Of a stretch of DNA of 64,000 bases, positions 7,357 through 16,350 are shown in pieces. This DNA comes from ZAX-1 sp046533095 (GTDB lineage: Bacteria > Bacillota > Clostridia > Lachnospirales > Lachnospiraceae): assembly GCA_046533095.1 (NCBI GenBank), contig JAJQRA010000001.1:43875-107874 (forward strand). The letters run 5' to 3'. The notes under the pieces were generated by a model. The model was not told the DNA's origin. It saw nothing but the letters and a program-made list of their open reading frames with translations, and searched no databases. The position numbers and the translations under genes are program-made. Every line of letters starts with the position of its first letter. The first letter of the stretch is position 1.

Positions 7357-8757
7357 CTAAATTTCAACAAAACGCCATGGCTCCTCCGTCAAGTATTTTT
7401 TATGGGCTTCAATCACCTTTTCCATCGCCGCTTTCCCCGGTGCTCCAATGGTAAGGCGTTTATTTACACATGTTTCCAGCGAAATTGCTTGGTAGATATC
7501 TTCTTCAAAAACAGGGCTGATCGCCTTTAATTCCTCTATACGCATATCATCGATGGCAATATTTTTTTCAATGCAGTCTAAGACGATACGGCCTACGATC
7601 CCATGGGCATCTCGAAAGGGAATACCGTGGTTTACGAGATAGTCCGCTACATCAGTCGCATTTGTAAATCCATTTTTGGCACTTTTTTCCATGTTAGGCT
7701 TATTGAATTTCATGGTGGAAAGCATCCCTGAAAATAAAGAAAGACAGCCCTTTACCGTATCAATTGCGTCAAACGTTAGTTCTTTGTCCTCTTGCATGTC
7801 TTTATTATATGCTAATGGTATCCCTTTCATCACGGTTAAGATAGAGAAAAGTGCACCATATACGCGCCCGGTTTTTCCTCGTACCAATTCCGCAATGTCC
7901 GGATTCTTTTTCTGGGGCATAATGCTGCTCCCCGTGCTATAGGCATCATCTATTTCAACAAATTGATATTCATTCGAATTCCAAATAATGATTTCCTCGC
8001 AAAATCTGCTTAAATGCATCATAATGGTTGCAAGTGCCGATAAAAGCTCAATAATATAATCACGGTCTGAAACGGCGTCCATGCTGTTTTGGGTAGGTGC
8101 GTCAAATCCCAATAGCTGCGCCGTATAATCCCGGTCAAGCGGATAGGTCGTTCCCGCTAATGCACCGGCGCCTAATGGGCAAACATTCATTCTCCTGCAA
8201 ATATCATGCAAACGCGACCTATCTCGCTTAAACATTTCAAAATAAGCGCCCATGTGGTGGGAAAGGGTAATGGGCTGTGCTTTTTGCAGATGGGTAAATC
8301 CGGGCATAAACGTTTCGGTATGCCCTTCCATTATTTTAAGCAACGATTCCAATAGTTCTTTTACTAAGGCATCGGTATATAGCACTTCCAGTCGTATATA
8401 TAATTTCATATCTAATGCCACTTGATCGTTCCTGCTTCTTCCGGTATGTAGTTTTTTGCCGATATCACCAAGCCGATCGATTAAATTAGCCTCTACAAAG
8501 CTGTGGATATCTTCGTATTTATCTGTAATTTGCAGTTTGCCACTTTCAACATCTTGTCTGATTTCAACTAACGCTTTTACAATCGCCTGTGTTTCCTCTT
8601 TTTCTAGTATCCCTTGTTTTTCCAGCATAATGACATGAGCAATACTTCCCTCAATATCCTGCTTATAAAATTTCTTGTCAAATGATATGGACGCATTAAA
8701 ATTATAAACTAGCTTATCAGTATCTTTCGTAAAGCGTCCGCCCCATAATTGTGCCAT
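7357..8757 (-). CDS. argH: Argininosuccinate lyase
   Basis: 466 residues, the expected length. It splits argininosuccinate to arginine and fumarate, the last step of arginine synthesis. The fumarase/aspartase superfamily signature GSSIMPQKKNPD is intact. HTGRSRNDQVALD, TGRSRND-type substrate loop, and GFTHLQKAQPITL are present. The homotetrameric cytoplasmic enzyme needs residues from several subunits, and all regions look complete. The start ATGGCACAATTATGGGG follows AAAGAGG. No argG is adjacent in the window. The 5' flank is an unusual purine-rich repeat tract (8765-8922). Confidence 0.97.
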   Translation of the reverse strand: MAQLWGGRFTKDTDKLVYNFNASISFDKKFYKQDIEGSIAHVIMLEKQGILEKEETQAIVKALVEIRQDVESGKLQITDKYEDIHSFVEANLIDRLGDIGKKLHTGRSRNDQVALDMKLYIRLEVLYTDALVKELLESLLKIMEGHTETFMPGFTHLQKAQPITLSHHMGAYFEMFKRDRSRLHDICRRMNVCPLGAGALAGTTYPLDRDYTAQLLGFDAPTQNSMDAVSDRDYIIELLSALATIMMHLSRFCEEIIIWNSNEYQFVEIDDAYSTGSSIMPQKKNPDIAELVRGKTGRVYGALFSILTVMKGIPLAYNKDMQEDKELTFDAIDTVKGCLSLFSGMLSTMKFNKPNMEKSAKNGFTNATDVADYLVNHGIPFRDAHGIVGRIVLDCIEKNIAIDDMRIEELKAISPVFEEDIYQAISLETCVNKRLTIGAPGKAAMEKVIEAHKKYLTEEPWRFVEI

Positions 8758-8764
8758 TTTTTAC

Positions 8765-8922
8765 CTCTTTCTTTCCTAAATTTGTACCGTTTTTATCTTA
8801 CTTCTCTTACTTCCTATGCTTTTACTTTCCTATCCTTTTTACTTTCCTATCCTTTTTCTTTCTTATCCCTTTTCTTCCTACGCTTTTTCTTTCCTATCCT
8901 TTTTTCTTCCTATGCTTTTGTT
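8765..8922. repeat. Polypyrimidine/polypurine degenerate tandem repeat upstream of argH
   Basis: Seven to eight degenerate units of about 16-17 bp (ttcctatcctttttact and variants) lie directly upstream of argH. On the minus, coding-sense strand they read AAAGGATAGGAAAG repeatedly, an almost pure purine run containing many Shine-Dalgarno-like GGA(G) words. No gene fits here. Confidence 0.85.
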
Positions 8923-8991
8923 CTATTATTAATTTTAAATTTAATTTTTACAAATTTCACTGTATTTCCTACCAAATTTTCTATTCCCGCT

Positions 8992-9621
8992 CTATTCGCT
9001 TTCCACTTTTTTAGATTTTCTTTGGGAAAAAATACAACCGCAATAATCTTGGCGATACAGACCATATTGTTTCGATAATTCCACGGACCTCCTATAGCCG
9101 TTTTTTTTCTTAAAGTCAGATTTAAGATACCGGATCCCATACTTTTTTTCGAGCCTTTCACCAATTTCATTTAATTTATCTGCATTTTTTCTAGGGCTGA
9201 TGGAAAGTGTCGTAGTAAAATAATCCATCCCTCTTTCTTTCGCATGAACGGCTGCTTTTAAAAGCCTCATTTCATAACAGCGAAAGCACCGTTCCCCTCC
9301 TTCTTGCAAGTCTTCTAATCCACGGACCTCCTTATAAAACTGTTCCTTATCATAGTCGCCTATTTCAAATTGAATCTTATGTTTTGTGGGAAGCTCCCTT
9401 ATGAAATTCTTCTGTTCCTCCACTCGTTTATCATATTCTTCCTCCGGATAGATATTGGGATTATAATAAAAAACTGTTATTTGAAAATATTGGGATAAAT
9501 ATTCTAAAACATAGCTGCTACAGGGGGCACAGCAGCTATGCATATACAGGGTTGGTACTTCCTTTGCCTTTTGATGTTTTTCAATCATATCTTCCAATGC
9601 TTTTTGATAATTTTGTTTCAT
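8992..9621 (-). CDS. queH: Epoxyqueuosine reductase QueH
   Basis: 209 residues of the DUF208/QueH family, which reduces epoxyqueuosine to queuosine in tRNA, replacing the unrelated cobalamin-dependent QueG. The cysteine set matches the family: HSCCAPCS near residue 29, GERCFRCYEMRL near 110 and YCGCIFS close to the C terminus. These are known to bind a [4Fe-4S] cluster and a mononuclear iron. The TTTLSISPRKN segment is also typical. The protein is soluble and of normal length. No other queuosine genes are adjacent. The start is ATGAAACAAAAT. Confidence 0.9.
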   Translation of the reverse strand: MKQNYQKALEDMIEKHQKAKEVPTLYMHSCCAPCSSYVLEYLSQYFQITVFYYNPNIYPEEEYDKRVEEQKNFIRELPTKHKIQFEIGDYDKEQFYKEVRGLEDLQEGGERCFRCYEMRLLKAAVHAKERGMDYFTTTLSISPRKNADKLNEIGERLEKKYGIRYLKSDFKKKNGYRRSVELSKQYGLYRQDYCGCIFSQRKSKKVESE

Positions 9622-9767
9622 TTGCTGTTCAACCTCTTCTAAAATTCACTGCTTTTACATTGTACCATAAAATCCATTCCCCATTCAAGTACGATTGCCA
9701 TGGTTTCTATCATCAACATAGATAAAAGCAAATTTTTATCAGTAGAAAGCAAGGAAACTCCCTCCAT

Positions 9768-9811
9768 TAAAAATCAGCCCCACTTTCATAAATGAGAGGC
9801 TGATTTTTTTA
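9768..9811 (-). terminator. Bidirectional rho-independent terminator
   Basis: Arms AAAAATCAGCC (9769-9779) and GGCTGATTTTT (9798-9808) enclose an 18-base loop. T-runs flank the stem on both strands. It lies downstream of the zinc dehydrogenase gene and isolates that operon from queH. The rest of the 334-bp gap (9622-9955) holds only the repeat at 9861-9956. Confidence 0.88.
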
Positions 9812-9860
9812 AGTTGTGGCTACTATTCATAATCGTTGCTTTCATCTGGCTGTACATGTA

Positions 9861-9956
9861 ATAAGCACTCCACCATTTTTCGCATGAGGACGTAGGGAAG
9901 TATATGCCGAAACTTCTATCCAAGCGCACGATAAGTGCTCAACCACTTTTTCGCAT
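9861..9956. repeat. Imperfect direct repeat, period about 70 bp, at the dehydrogenase 3' end
   Basis: ataagcactccacca-tttttcgcat at 9861-9885 is repeated with a few changes at 9931-9956, immediately after the stop of the dehydrogenase gene. It is one of the recurrent terminal duplications in this window. Confidence 0.6.
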
Positions 9957-10975
9957 TATCCTATTTTTATCATTACCTTGCCACTTCTTCTAAATTCCGG
10001 TTTTGTAAATACATCTGCGATGTCATCCAGTGGAACTATGTTCGTAATGATTTCTTCTACATCAATTTTGCCGGAGTTAAGCACTTTAATAGCACGTTCA
10101 AAGGTATACGGGTTAATAAAAGAAGATGTTATTTTCAGTTCTTTCTTAAAGATATCGTCTGGTTGGATCGGGAAAGTTTCTCCCGGCGCCGCTAATCCAA
10201 AGTACATGATGGTGGCGCATTTTCCTGCCAATTGAATTGCTTCTGCCTGTGCCCTTACATTTCCCACGCATTCAATTACTTTGTCTACATTCGAACAGCA
10301 TTCTTTTAATACTGCTTTTATATCTTCTTCTAATGGATTAATTGTTTTATCTGCACCTAATTTCAAGGCCAGTTCCCTTTTTTCCAACACCGGCTCTGAC
10401 AGAATAACCTGTGCGGCACCCGCATTTTTTGCCAATTGAAGCATGATCATCCCAATTGGACCGCCGCCTATAACCAGCACCGTATCTCCTGTTTGAATTT
10501 CACAAAGGTCTATTCCATGCAGGCAACAAGACATTGGTTCTGTCATCGCCGCTTTTATAAAGCTCATATCGTCAGGGACTTTATAAACCTGTTTTTCCCT
10601 CATGGATACATATTCTGCAAAACCGCCGTCTACTGTGGTTCCGGTTCCAATCGAATTGGTGCAAAAATGCTGTTTCCCATTTTTGCAGAAATAGCATTCG
10701 CCACACATATCGTTTGGATCCCCGGTTACCTTATCCCCTACGTTTACAGAGGTAACGGCAGATCCTATTTGTGCTACTATGCCGGAAAATTCATGACCAG
10801 GAACAAGTGGCGGCGTTACTGCCGCTGCGCCGCCCTCACCGTTATAGATATGGATATCTGTTCCACATACGCCACAATATTTTACCTGAATCAATACTTC
10901 ATTCTCTTTGATTTTTTTATCTGGAACCTCTTCTACACGCAAATCATGTTTCCCCTGATACACCGCTGCTTTCAT
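9956..10975 (-). CDS. Zinc-dependent medium-chain alcohol/polyol dehydrogenase
   Basis: 339 residues of the MDR superfamily. Catalytic-zinc ligands are visible in YCGVCGTDIHIYNGEG and PGHEFSG, and the structural-zinc lobe has the four cysteines in NDMCGECYFCKNGKQHFC. The NAD-binding motif is VIGGGPIGMIM. Close relatives oxidise sorbitol, threonine or other polyols, and the context of a sugar transporter, epimerase and FGGY kinase suggests a polyol or keto-sugar substrate. It is the last gene of the 10-20 kb locus and is followed by a strong terminator. The start ATGAAAGCAGCG follows AAAGGAAAC. Confidence 0.88.
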   Translation of the reverse strand: MKAAVYQGKHDLRVEEVPDKKIKENEVLIQVKYCGVCGTDIHIYNGEGGAAAVTPPLVPGHEFSGIVAQIGSAVTSVNVGDKVTGDPNDMCGECYFCKNGKQHFCTNSIGTGTTVDGGFAEYVSMREKQVYKVPDDMSFIKAAMTEPMSCCLHGIDLCEIQTGDTVLVIGGGPIGMIMLQLAKNAGAAQVILSEPVLEKRELALKLGADKTINPLEEDIKAVLKECCSNVDKVIECVGNVRAQAEAIQLAGKCATIMYFGLAAPGETFPIQPDDIFKKELKITSSFINPYTFERAIKVLNSGKIDVEEIITNIVPLDDIADVFTKPEFRRSGKVMIKIG

Positions 10976-11056
10976 TTTCCCATGTTTCCTTTCTTTTTAT
11001 GCTGTTGCCATGCACAATCTTCGCAATATCCGGCTGTGAATCTTATGGACTGTAAA

Positions 11057-11159
11057 CTAGATGCTCTTTAAAAACCCATTGATATAAATGAGTTTACCGA
11101 CTCATCGGCAATCCCCGCTATGCTAGATACTCTTTAAAAACCCATTGATATAAATGAGT
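11057..11159. repeat. Tandem duplication of the ROK gene 3' end, period 66 bp
   Basis: A 37-bp block is present at 11057-11093 and 11123-11159 with one mismatch. The second copy is the authentic end of the ROK gene and encodes LIYINGFLKSI plus stop. The first copy downstream repeats these terminal codons including the stop. Confidence 0.92.
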
Positions 11160-12259
11160 GCCGATCCCGTCGCCGTTGCTTCTACTTTGTATTTGCATAA
11201 AATCAGATAATTACGGGCTAGATCGTCAAATGGATTCCGCTCGTCCACACGTTTATATAGGTCTTTTATATAGTCGTCCATGTTTGCACCTACATATCCG
11301 CCCAATATTACCACACTGTCAAACAGTATCCTTACATTATGGATTGCGAGCGCTAAATAGTCCAAATAGTCATTCCACAAATCCTGTGCAGCGGTATCTC
11401 CTGCTTTTAGGAGGCGAAAGAATTCTTCTAAATTGCCATCGGTATATTGTTCTAGATTGCCTACATTACATACGGTGTCCAAACAGCCGTATTTCCCGCA
11501 ATAGCACTGCTTTCCACCTTGCGGGACGATTGTCATGTGTCCAATTTCGCCGCCTTTTTGCGTATCGCCTGCATAAATCCCATTTTCCATCACAACACAG
11601 CCACCTACGCTATGCCCTAAGCTGATATAGAACGCATTGTTTAGATGCTGGTTGATCCATACTTCTGCATACCCTGCAACATAGGAATCGTGAAACAGCC
11701 GATTCTTATACGGTATATATTTTGCAATCTCTTTTCTTGTTTTTCCTGTAAAATTAAGTGTCAATCCATAAACGACTGTTTCTCCATCATCCGAAACTAA
11801 GGATGGCACTGCAATTCCAACACCCAACAAATCCTCATCTGCAATGCCGACATTTTGCTTTACCTGTTCTACTGCATCCCCTATCTTTTTTAGATAGCTG
11901 TCATCGTCTAGATTAAACTTTATACGCTCTTTTACCACTTCTATGACATTCCCTGACAAATCCACTGCTACTGCATTGATAGAGCTTTTTGTAATGTAGA
12001 CGCCAATTGCAAGCTTTGCATTTTTAATGTAAACGTAGGCTGTGGCATTGCGCCCTCCTGTATTCTTGATTTTCTTTGAAGTGTCGATCAATCCTTGTTC
12101 TTCTAAATATTGAAGATTCTGTGTGACCGTAGGCAAACTAAGGTGTAGTCCAACCACGATATCCTGTTTTGATACAGAACCTTGGTTACGGATAAATTGA
12201 TAAACCATTTGTCTATTTTTCAGTCTTATTTCATTTGTAGCTACTTTTGATTTACTCAT
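11123..12259 (-). CDS. ROK family transcriptional regulator
   Basis: 378 residues. An N-terminal winged helix (SKQDIVVGLHLSLPTVTQNLQYL, about 29-51) is followed by the sugar-kinase-like ROK domain. The zinc-binding motif CYCGKYGCLDTVC is intact. GIAVPSLV, ISLGHSVGGCVV and GGEIGHMTI also fit the family. ROK repressors bind a sugar ligand and leave DNA. It lies within the sugar locus, between the cupin and dehydrogenase genes and on the same strand, so it probably regulates that locus. A second ROK gene at 20785-21963 sits at the other end. The start follows GGAAGGGAAGA. Confidence 0.9.
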   Translation of the reverse strand: MSKSKVATNEIRLKNRQMVYQFIRNQGSVSKQDIVVGLHLSLPTVTQNLQYLEEQGLIDTSKKIKNTGGRNATAYVYIKNAKLAIGVYITKSSINAVAVDLSGNVIEVVKERIKFNLDDDSYLKKIGDAVEQVKQNVGIADEDLLGVGIAVPSLVSDDGETVVYGLTLNFTGKTRKEIAKYIPYKNRLFHDSYVAGYAEVWINQHLNNAFYISLGHSVGGCVVMENGIYAGDTQKGGEIGHMTIVPQGGKQCYCGKYGCLDTVCNVGNLEQYTDGNLEEFFRLLKAGDTAAQDLWNDYLDYLALAIHNVRILFDSVVILGGYVGANMDDYIKDLYKRVDERNPFDDLARNYLILCKYKVEATATGSALIYINGFLKSI

Positions 12260-12366
12260 TCTTCCCTTCCACCCATTTTTACCGTTTTATGGATTTTTAC
12301 AAACCCCCACTGTAAAAATATATGCAATTATTTCGTATCCCCTCGATAATTCATAGTGTTTTGTCG

Positions 12367-12720
12367 TTACAGATAATTGATATCAAATTTTTTATTGGTG
12401 ACAAATACCATTTCAACATCTTGATCTTTTGTTGCCCCATGCCACATCGTTTCCCCTTCCGGAAACCAAAGAAACGATCCCGGTCCAAAATCGCCTTTGG
12501 ATGTATGCAGGATTCCTTTCAGCACATACATTCCATGTGCACAATGGTGGTAATGCGAAGGATTAATAAAACCAGCAGGATATTTGGTAATCGTAAATCC
12601 AACGCCAGTTTCCTCGTCATGGGCTAATTCTTTTTTATAAAGAGGTCTTCCTACCTTTTCATTGGGTTCTTCCTCCCAAGGCATCGTATCAACATCAATA
12701 CTGATAAACTCTTTACTCAT
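12367..12720 (-). CDS. Cupin-domain protein
   Basis: 117 residues, a single cupin barrel. Motif 1 is recognisable in PSHYHHCAHGMYVLKG with three candidate metal-binding histidines, and motif 2 in PGSFLWFPEGETMWHGA. Small cupins of this type bind a metal and are often sugar isomerases, mutarotases or sensor proteins. Here it follows a ketose 3-epimerase gene by 112 bp, so a role in handling the same sugar is plausible, but the reaction is unknown. ATG follows GGGAGGTGTGTT. Confidence 0.82.
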   Translation of the reverse strand: MSKEFISIDVDTMPWEEEPNEKVGRPLYKKELAHDEETGVGFTITKYPAGFINPSHYHHCAHGMYVLKGILHTSKGDFGPGSFLWFPEGETMWHGATKDQDVEMVFVTNKKFDINYL

Positions 12721-12832
12721 AACACACCTCCCTATAGTGCCTTGCCTCTTATTGCCTACCTCTAGTGCCTTGTTTCTAGTACCTTGCCTCTATTTTTTCT
12801 GTTAACCAAAAGCCACCACCATTTCGATATTC

Positions 12833-13711
12833 TTAGGCTTTATCAAACATATAGTGTTGGAAAATTAATGCATCACGTGCATCTTTGTCCAGTATCGCTT
12901 CCTTTTGTGGCGTATTCGCAACAATATCTCGCCATAGCTTAATATCGGCGCCTACTGCCCCACCTTTGACGGGGAAAGGCTCCATCACAACGGTTCCTTG
13001 ATAATTAATGTCCCTTAAAGCTTCCCCTATTTCACGCCATGGCATACGGCCCTTGCCGGGAACCATACGATTGCATTCCCCTGTATGGAAATGCCCAAGG
13101 TGTTTCCCTGCCGTTAGAATCGCTTGCCTAATGCTCACCTCTTCAATATTCATATGGAATGTATCCAACATAATTTTTACATTTGAAAGCCCCACTTCCC
13201 GTACATAGGAAAGGGCTTCTTCTGCCGTATTTAAAATATGGTTTTCAAATCGATTCAAGACTTCAAGGCCTATGTTTACATCATATTTTTGTGCCAGCTC
13301 ACCTAGAACCCGCATTCCCTCCACACTGTTTTTCCAATCCTCTTCCTTGTTTACACCTTTCGAATAATCGATTGGCCAGTAAGAATAGATAGCGCCTCCC
13401 ACAAGATGGGAATCTAGCTGCTGCATCACTTCAAAAAGTTTGGTATACCATTTTAGTGCATTTTTACGAGCTTCCTTATCTGCTGTTGCGATGTTATTTG
13501 CATAGGAAGGGCCATAGCCGATGGTCAATTCAATCCCGGCAGCCTTTGCACGGTCGCTTAGTTCCTTGATTTGTTCCTTGGAATATTCATCGGCAATCTG
13601 TCCGCCAATCTCTAAAACGTCAAATCCAAGCCCTGCCACCTTATCTACATATTTTAGGTAGTCGCCGCCCCATTCGCTTTCCCAATAAGCATAAAAAATA
13701 CCATATTTCAT
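12833..13711 (-). CDS. D-psicose (allulose)/tagatose 3-epimerase-like TIM barrel enzyme
   Basis: 292 residues of the sugar phosphate isomerase/epimerase (AP endonuclease 2) superfamily. It resembles characterised clostridial D-psicose 3-epimerases throughout: MKYGIFYAYWE, HLVGGAIYSYWPIDY, GLEVLNRFENHILNTA, KIMLDTFHMNIEE, GHFHTGECNRMVPGKGR and VVMEPF. The expected metal ligands are Glu in LEVLNR, Asp in LDTFHMN, His in HFHTGE and Glu in MEPF. It should interconvert a ketohexose with its C3 epimer, for example allulose with fructose. The FGGY kinase gene lies 38 bp upstream. ATG follows AAAGGAGGG. Exact substrate preference is not deducible. Confidence 0.9.
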   Translation of the reverse strand: MKYGIFYAYWESEWGGDYLKYVDKVAGLGFDVLEIGGQIADEYSKEQIKELSDRAKAAGIELTIGYGPSYANNIATADKEARKNALKWYTKLFEVMQQLDSHLVGGAIYSYWPIDYSKGVNKEEDWKNSVEGMRVLGELAQKYDVNIGLEVLNRFENHILNTAEEALSYVREVGLSNVKIMLDTFHMNIEEVSIRQAILTAGKHLGHFHTGECNRMVPGKGRMPWREIGEALRDINYQGTVVMEPFPVKGGAVGADIKLWRDIVANTPQKEAILDKDARDALIFQHYMFDKA

Positions 13712-13749
13712 GTTGTAAACCCTCCTTTTTACTATATCTATATCGTTCC

Positions 13750-15279
13750 TTATTTTCTTCCAAGTTCTGTCAGTGCCTTCATGTCATCTTTTAAATGTTC
13801 ATAGATGCTATGGTATACGCCATACAGCTTCGTATACTTTTCATGTGCTTCTTTATTTGGCGAAATCGGCTCATCTAATACTTGCCATTTTTTAACTTCT
13901 TCAAAAGTCAAGAGCCCCGTACCAATTCCAGCCAACATCACATCACCCATAGGCGCTTCTACGTCATTAATCGGGCAGACTACTTTATATCCAGTTACAT
14001 CTGCAAAAATCTGTCGCCATAATTTTGATTTGGTAACACCGCCTGCCAGTAGGATATATTCGCCTAACTCCTCACCGGTAGCTTCCATTGCATCACGTAG
14101 GGAGTATGCAACTGCCTCTAAAAATGCACGGTATACATGATATCTTGTATGGGTTAAGGATAATCCTACAATCGTGCCTTTCGCGTCGGAATCCCAGATA
14201 GGGCTTCGTTCCCCCATAAAATAGGGCAGTACGATCAGGCCTTCGCTCCCTACTTGTATTTTAGCGGCCGCATCGTTATATACATCATAGGAATTTGGAC
14301 CACCTTGTTTTTCCATTTCAATCTCATACTGTGCAAAATTCGTGCGGAACCATTTTACAATTGCCCCTGCTGTCGCACCACCTGCAAAATAGTAGGATAC
14401 ATTTTTGGCATCATAAAGATAGGGCCATATGATCAGGCCTTTCCCCTTGACTGGCTTATCGGAAATTAATGCGGCACACATCGATGTTCCAATTGCCGCC
14501 GCGTATAATCCTGGTTCAAATACGCCAAGTCCGATGTTTGCGGCACCACAGTCGATCCCGGCGGCAATGACCGGCAATCCCGGTAACAAGCCTAACTCAT
14601 CTGCGGCTTCTTTTGTTAACCCGCCTACAATATCCGTGGATTCTACGATGGTTTGGGGCATCATGGAACGTGGGATCCCCATGTCGTCTAGCAGTTCATT
14701 TGACCATGTGCGTGTGTTCATGTCAAAGATACCGCCGATATTACCTGCAGAGGAATAGTCAATGGCAATTTCTCCGGTTAATTTATAAATAACATAATTA
14801 TTGGGGGGGAGAAATAGTTTTGTTTTGGCCCAGTTGTCGGGTTCGTTGTTTTTTATCCAAAGGATCTTTGTGTATCCATAGTAGGGATCGGCGCTGTTGT
14901 GGGTAATACGGAGTAATTTTTCTTCCCCAATGTTGTCGAGTGCCCATTTTGTTTCGACTTCTGCCCTTCTGTCCATCCAGATTAAGCAAGGCCTCACCGG
15001 TTCCATATCCGCATCTAAGGGAATACCAGAACCGCCATACAGTCCGCTGATTGCAATCCCTTTAATATCCTCTTTTGAAACCCCCGCTTTTTCTACGGTG
15101 TTTTTAATCGACGCTTTCGTTGCATCTAGCCACACGTTTGGCCACTGCTCTGCCCATAACGGCTTTGGCGTCAGTACATTATACTCTTGTAAATCCTGAG
15201 CAATTAAATTTCCATCCGTATCTGTTAGAATCGTTTTTGTACCCGACGTGCCAATATCTGTTCCTAATAAATAGTTCAT
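13750..15279 (-). CDS. FGGY-family carbohydrate kinase
   Basis: 509 residues. The N-terminal actin-like phosphate-binding loop is GTDIGTSGTKTILTDTDGN. The C-terminal half has AGIDCGAANIGLG with the probable catalytic aspartate and LAGGVTKSKLWRQIFADV for ADP binding. Overall layout is nearest to xylulokinase, but the xylulokinase LxxQMHG segment reads ISGLYGGSGIPLD, so the substrate may be another ketose. With the epimerase next to it, a ketohexose or ketopentose kinase is likely. It follows the permease gene by 108 bp, a gap that holds a hairpin (15341-15367). ATG follows AAGAGGGAC. Confidence 0.88.
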   Translation of the reverse strand: MNYLLGTDIGTSGTKTILTDTDGNLIAQDLQEYNVLTPKPLWAEQWPNVWLDATKASIKNTVEKAGVSKEDIKGIAISGLYGGSGIPLDADMEPVRPCLIWMDRRAEVETKWALDNIGEEKLLRITHNSADPYYGYTKILWIKNNEPDNWAKTKLFLPPNNYVIYKLTGEIAIDYSSAGNIGGIFDMNTRTWSNELLDDMGIPRSMMPQTIVESTDIVGGLTKEAADELGLLPGLPVIAAGIDCGAANIGLGVFEPGLYAAAIGTSMCAALISDKPVKGKGLIIWPYLYDAKNVSYYFAGGATAGAIVKWFRTNFAQYEIEMEKQGGPNSYDVYNDAAAKIQVGSEGLIVLPYFMGERSPIWDSDAKGTIVGLSLTHTRYHVYRAFLEAVAYSLRDAMEATGEELGEYILLAGGVTKSKLWRQIFADVTGYKVVCPINDVEAPMGDVMLAGIGTGLLTFEEVKKWQVLDEPISPNKEAHEKYTKLYGVYHSIYEHLKDDMKALTELGRK

Positions 15280-15340
15280 AAAATTTGTCCCTCTTTTCTG
15301 AAATAAACGAAAATCTATGTCTGTTTAATATTTAAGGCAA

Positions 15341-15367
15341 GGGACTGTTACATCATGCAACAGTCCC
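15341..15367 (-). terminator. Intercistronic hairpin between permease and kinase genes
   Basis: Perfect 9-bp arms GGGACTGTT (15341-15349) and AACAGTCCC (15359-15367) lie within the sugar operon. No strong T-run follows on the minus strand, so it may work as a partial terminator or as an RNA stability element separating transporter from enzyme expression. Confidence 0.55.
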
Positions 15368-15387
15368 ACTATTTTATTTTATTTGAT

Positions 15388-16344
15388 TTATTTTGCCACC
15401 TGACGTTTCTTCTGGAAACAGTCAAACCCAACTGCAAATGCAAGGACAATCCCCTTTACAACCATCTGCGTATAGGAGCTTATATTCATGAGCACCATAC
15501 CATTGCTTAATGCGCCAATAATCAATACGCCTGCGATAACATTCGAAAATTTGCCGACACCACCGCTTACGGATACACCACCTAAAACAACGCACGTGAT
15601 AACATCGAATTCCCACCCTTTACCGGCGGTTGGCTGTGCTGAATTTGTCCTAGACAGCATTACCATTCCGGCTAATCCTGCAAAAAATCCAGATAAAGCA
15701 TAAATTAAATATTTCATCCGTTCTACACGGATTCCGGAAAGTCTTGCCGCTTCTTCATTTCCACCTACCGCATAAAAATAGCGGCCAAAATACGTTTTAT
15801 TTAAAATGAAGCTGCCAATTGCAAAACAAACAATCATAATGATAACCGGTATCGGAACAGGCCCTACAAATCCTTGTCCTATAACTTTGAAGCGTTCGTC
15901 GAAGCCAAAGATTGGCTTTCCACCGCTCAGCAAATAGGCGGCTCCTTCAAATACAATCTGGCTTGCAAATGTTGCAATAATTGCCGGCATCCCAACCGTT
16001 GCCACCATAGCACCATTTAAAAGGCCAACTGCCGTTGCCAAGGCGACTGACAAGAGCGCCGCTATTGCCATAGGTACCCCATGATTTACCATGAGCCATG
16101 CACATACAATATTTACAAAGGTAATAATTGTACCGGTGGAAAGGTCAATCCCTGCAATCAAGATAACAAATGTCATTCCAATGGATGCAATCCCATACAT
16201 AGAAACCTGTCTGGCAATCATAAATAGATTATTTGATGTCAAAAACCGGTGGTTTGCAATCGTAAAACCAATAATTAAGACGATAAGCACCAACCAAATT
16301 GCTTTATCTTTTAAATGATACACCACTTTTTCTTTACTCGTCAT
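15388..16344 (-). CDS. Sugar ABC transporter permease, RbsC type
   Basis: 318 residues, highly hydrophobic, with about eight to ten membrane spans. GMTFVILIAGIDLSTG and the C-terminal VVLGGVSVSGGVGKFSNVIAGVLIIG are hallmarks of ribose/galactose-type BPD_transp_2 permeases. It forms the membrane channel with the ATPase at 16351-17850 and the binding protein at 18141-19217. It starts 6 bp after the ATPase stop behind GGAGGGGTAAAGG, consistent with co-translation in one operon. Confidence 0.93.
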   Translation of the reverse strand: MTSKEKVVYHLKDKAIWLVLIVLIIGFTIANHRFLTSNNLFMIARQVSMYGIASIGMTFVILIAGIDLSTGTIITFVNIVCAWLMVNHGVPMAIAALLSVALATAVGLLNGAMVATVGMPAIIATFASQIVFEGAAYLLSGGKPIFGFDERFKVIGQGFVGPVPIPVIIMIVCFAIGSFILNKTYFGRYFYAVGGNEEAARLSGIRVERMKYLIYALSGFFAGLAGMVMLSRTNSAQPTAGKGWEFDVITCVVLGGVSVSGGVGKFSNVIAGVLIIGALSNGMVLMNISSYTQMVVKGIVLAFAVGFDCFQKKRQVAK

Positions 16345-16350
16345 TTTCCT

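Noticed and set aside
10436..11071. Plus-strand frame of 211 codons
   Set aside because: It is antisense to the clearly real zinc dehydrogenase gene.
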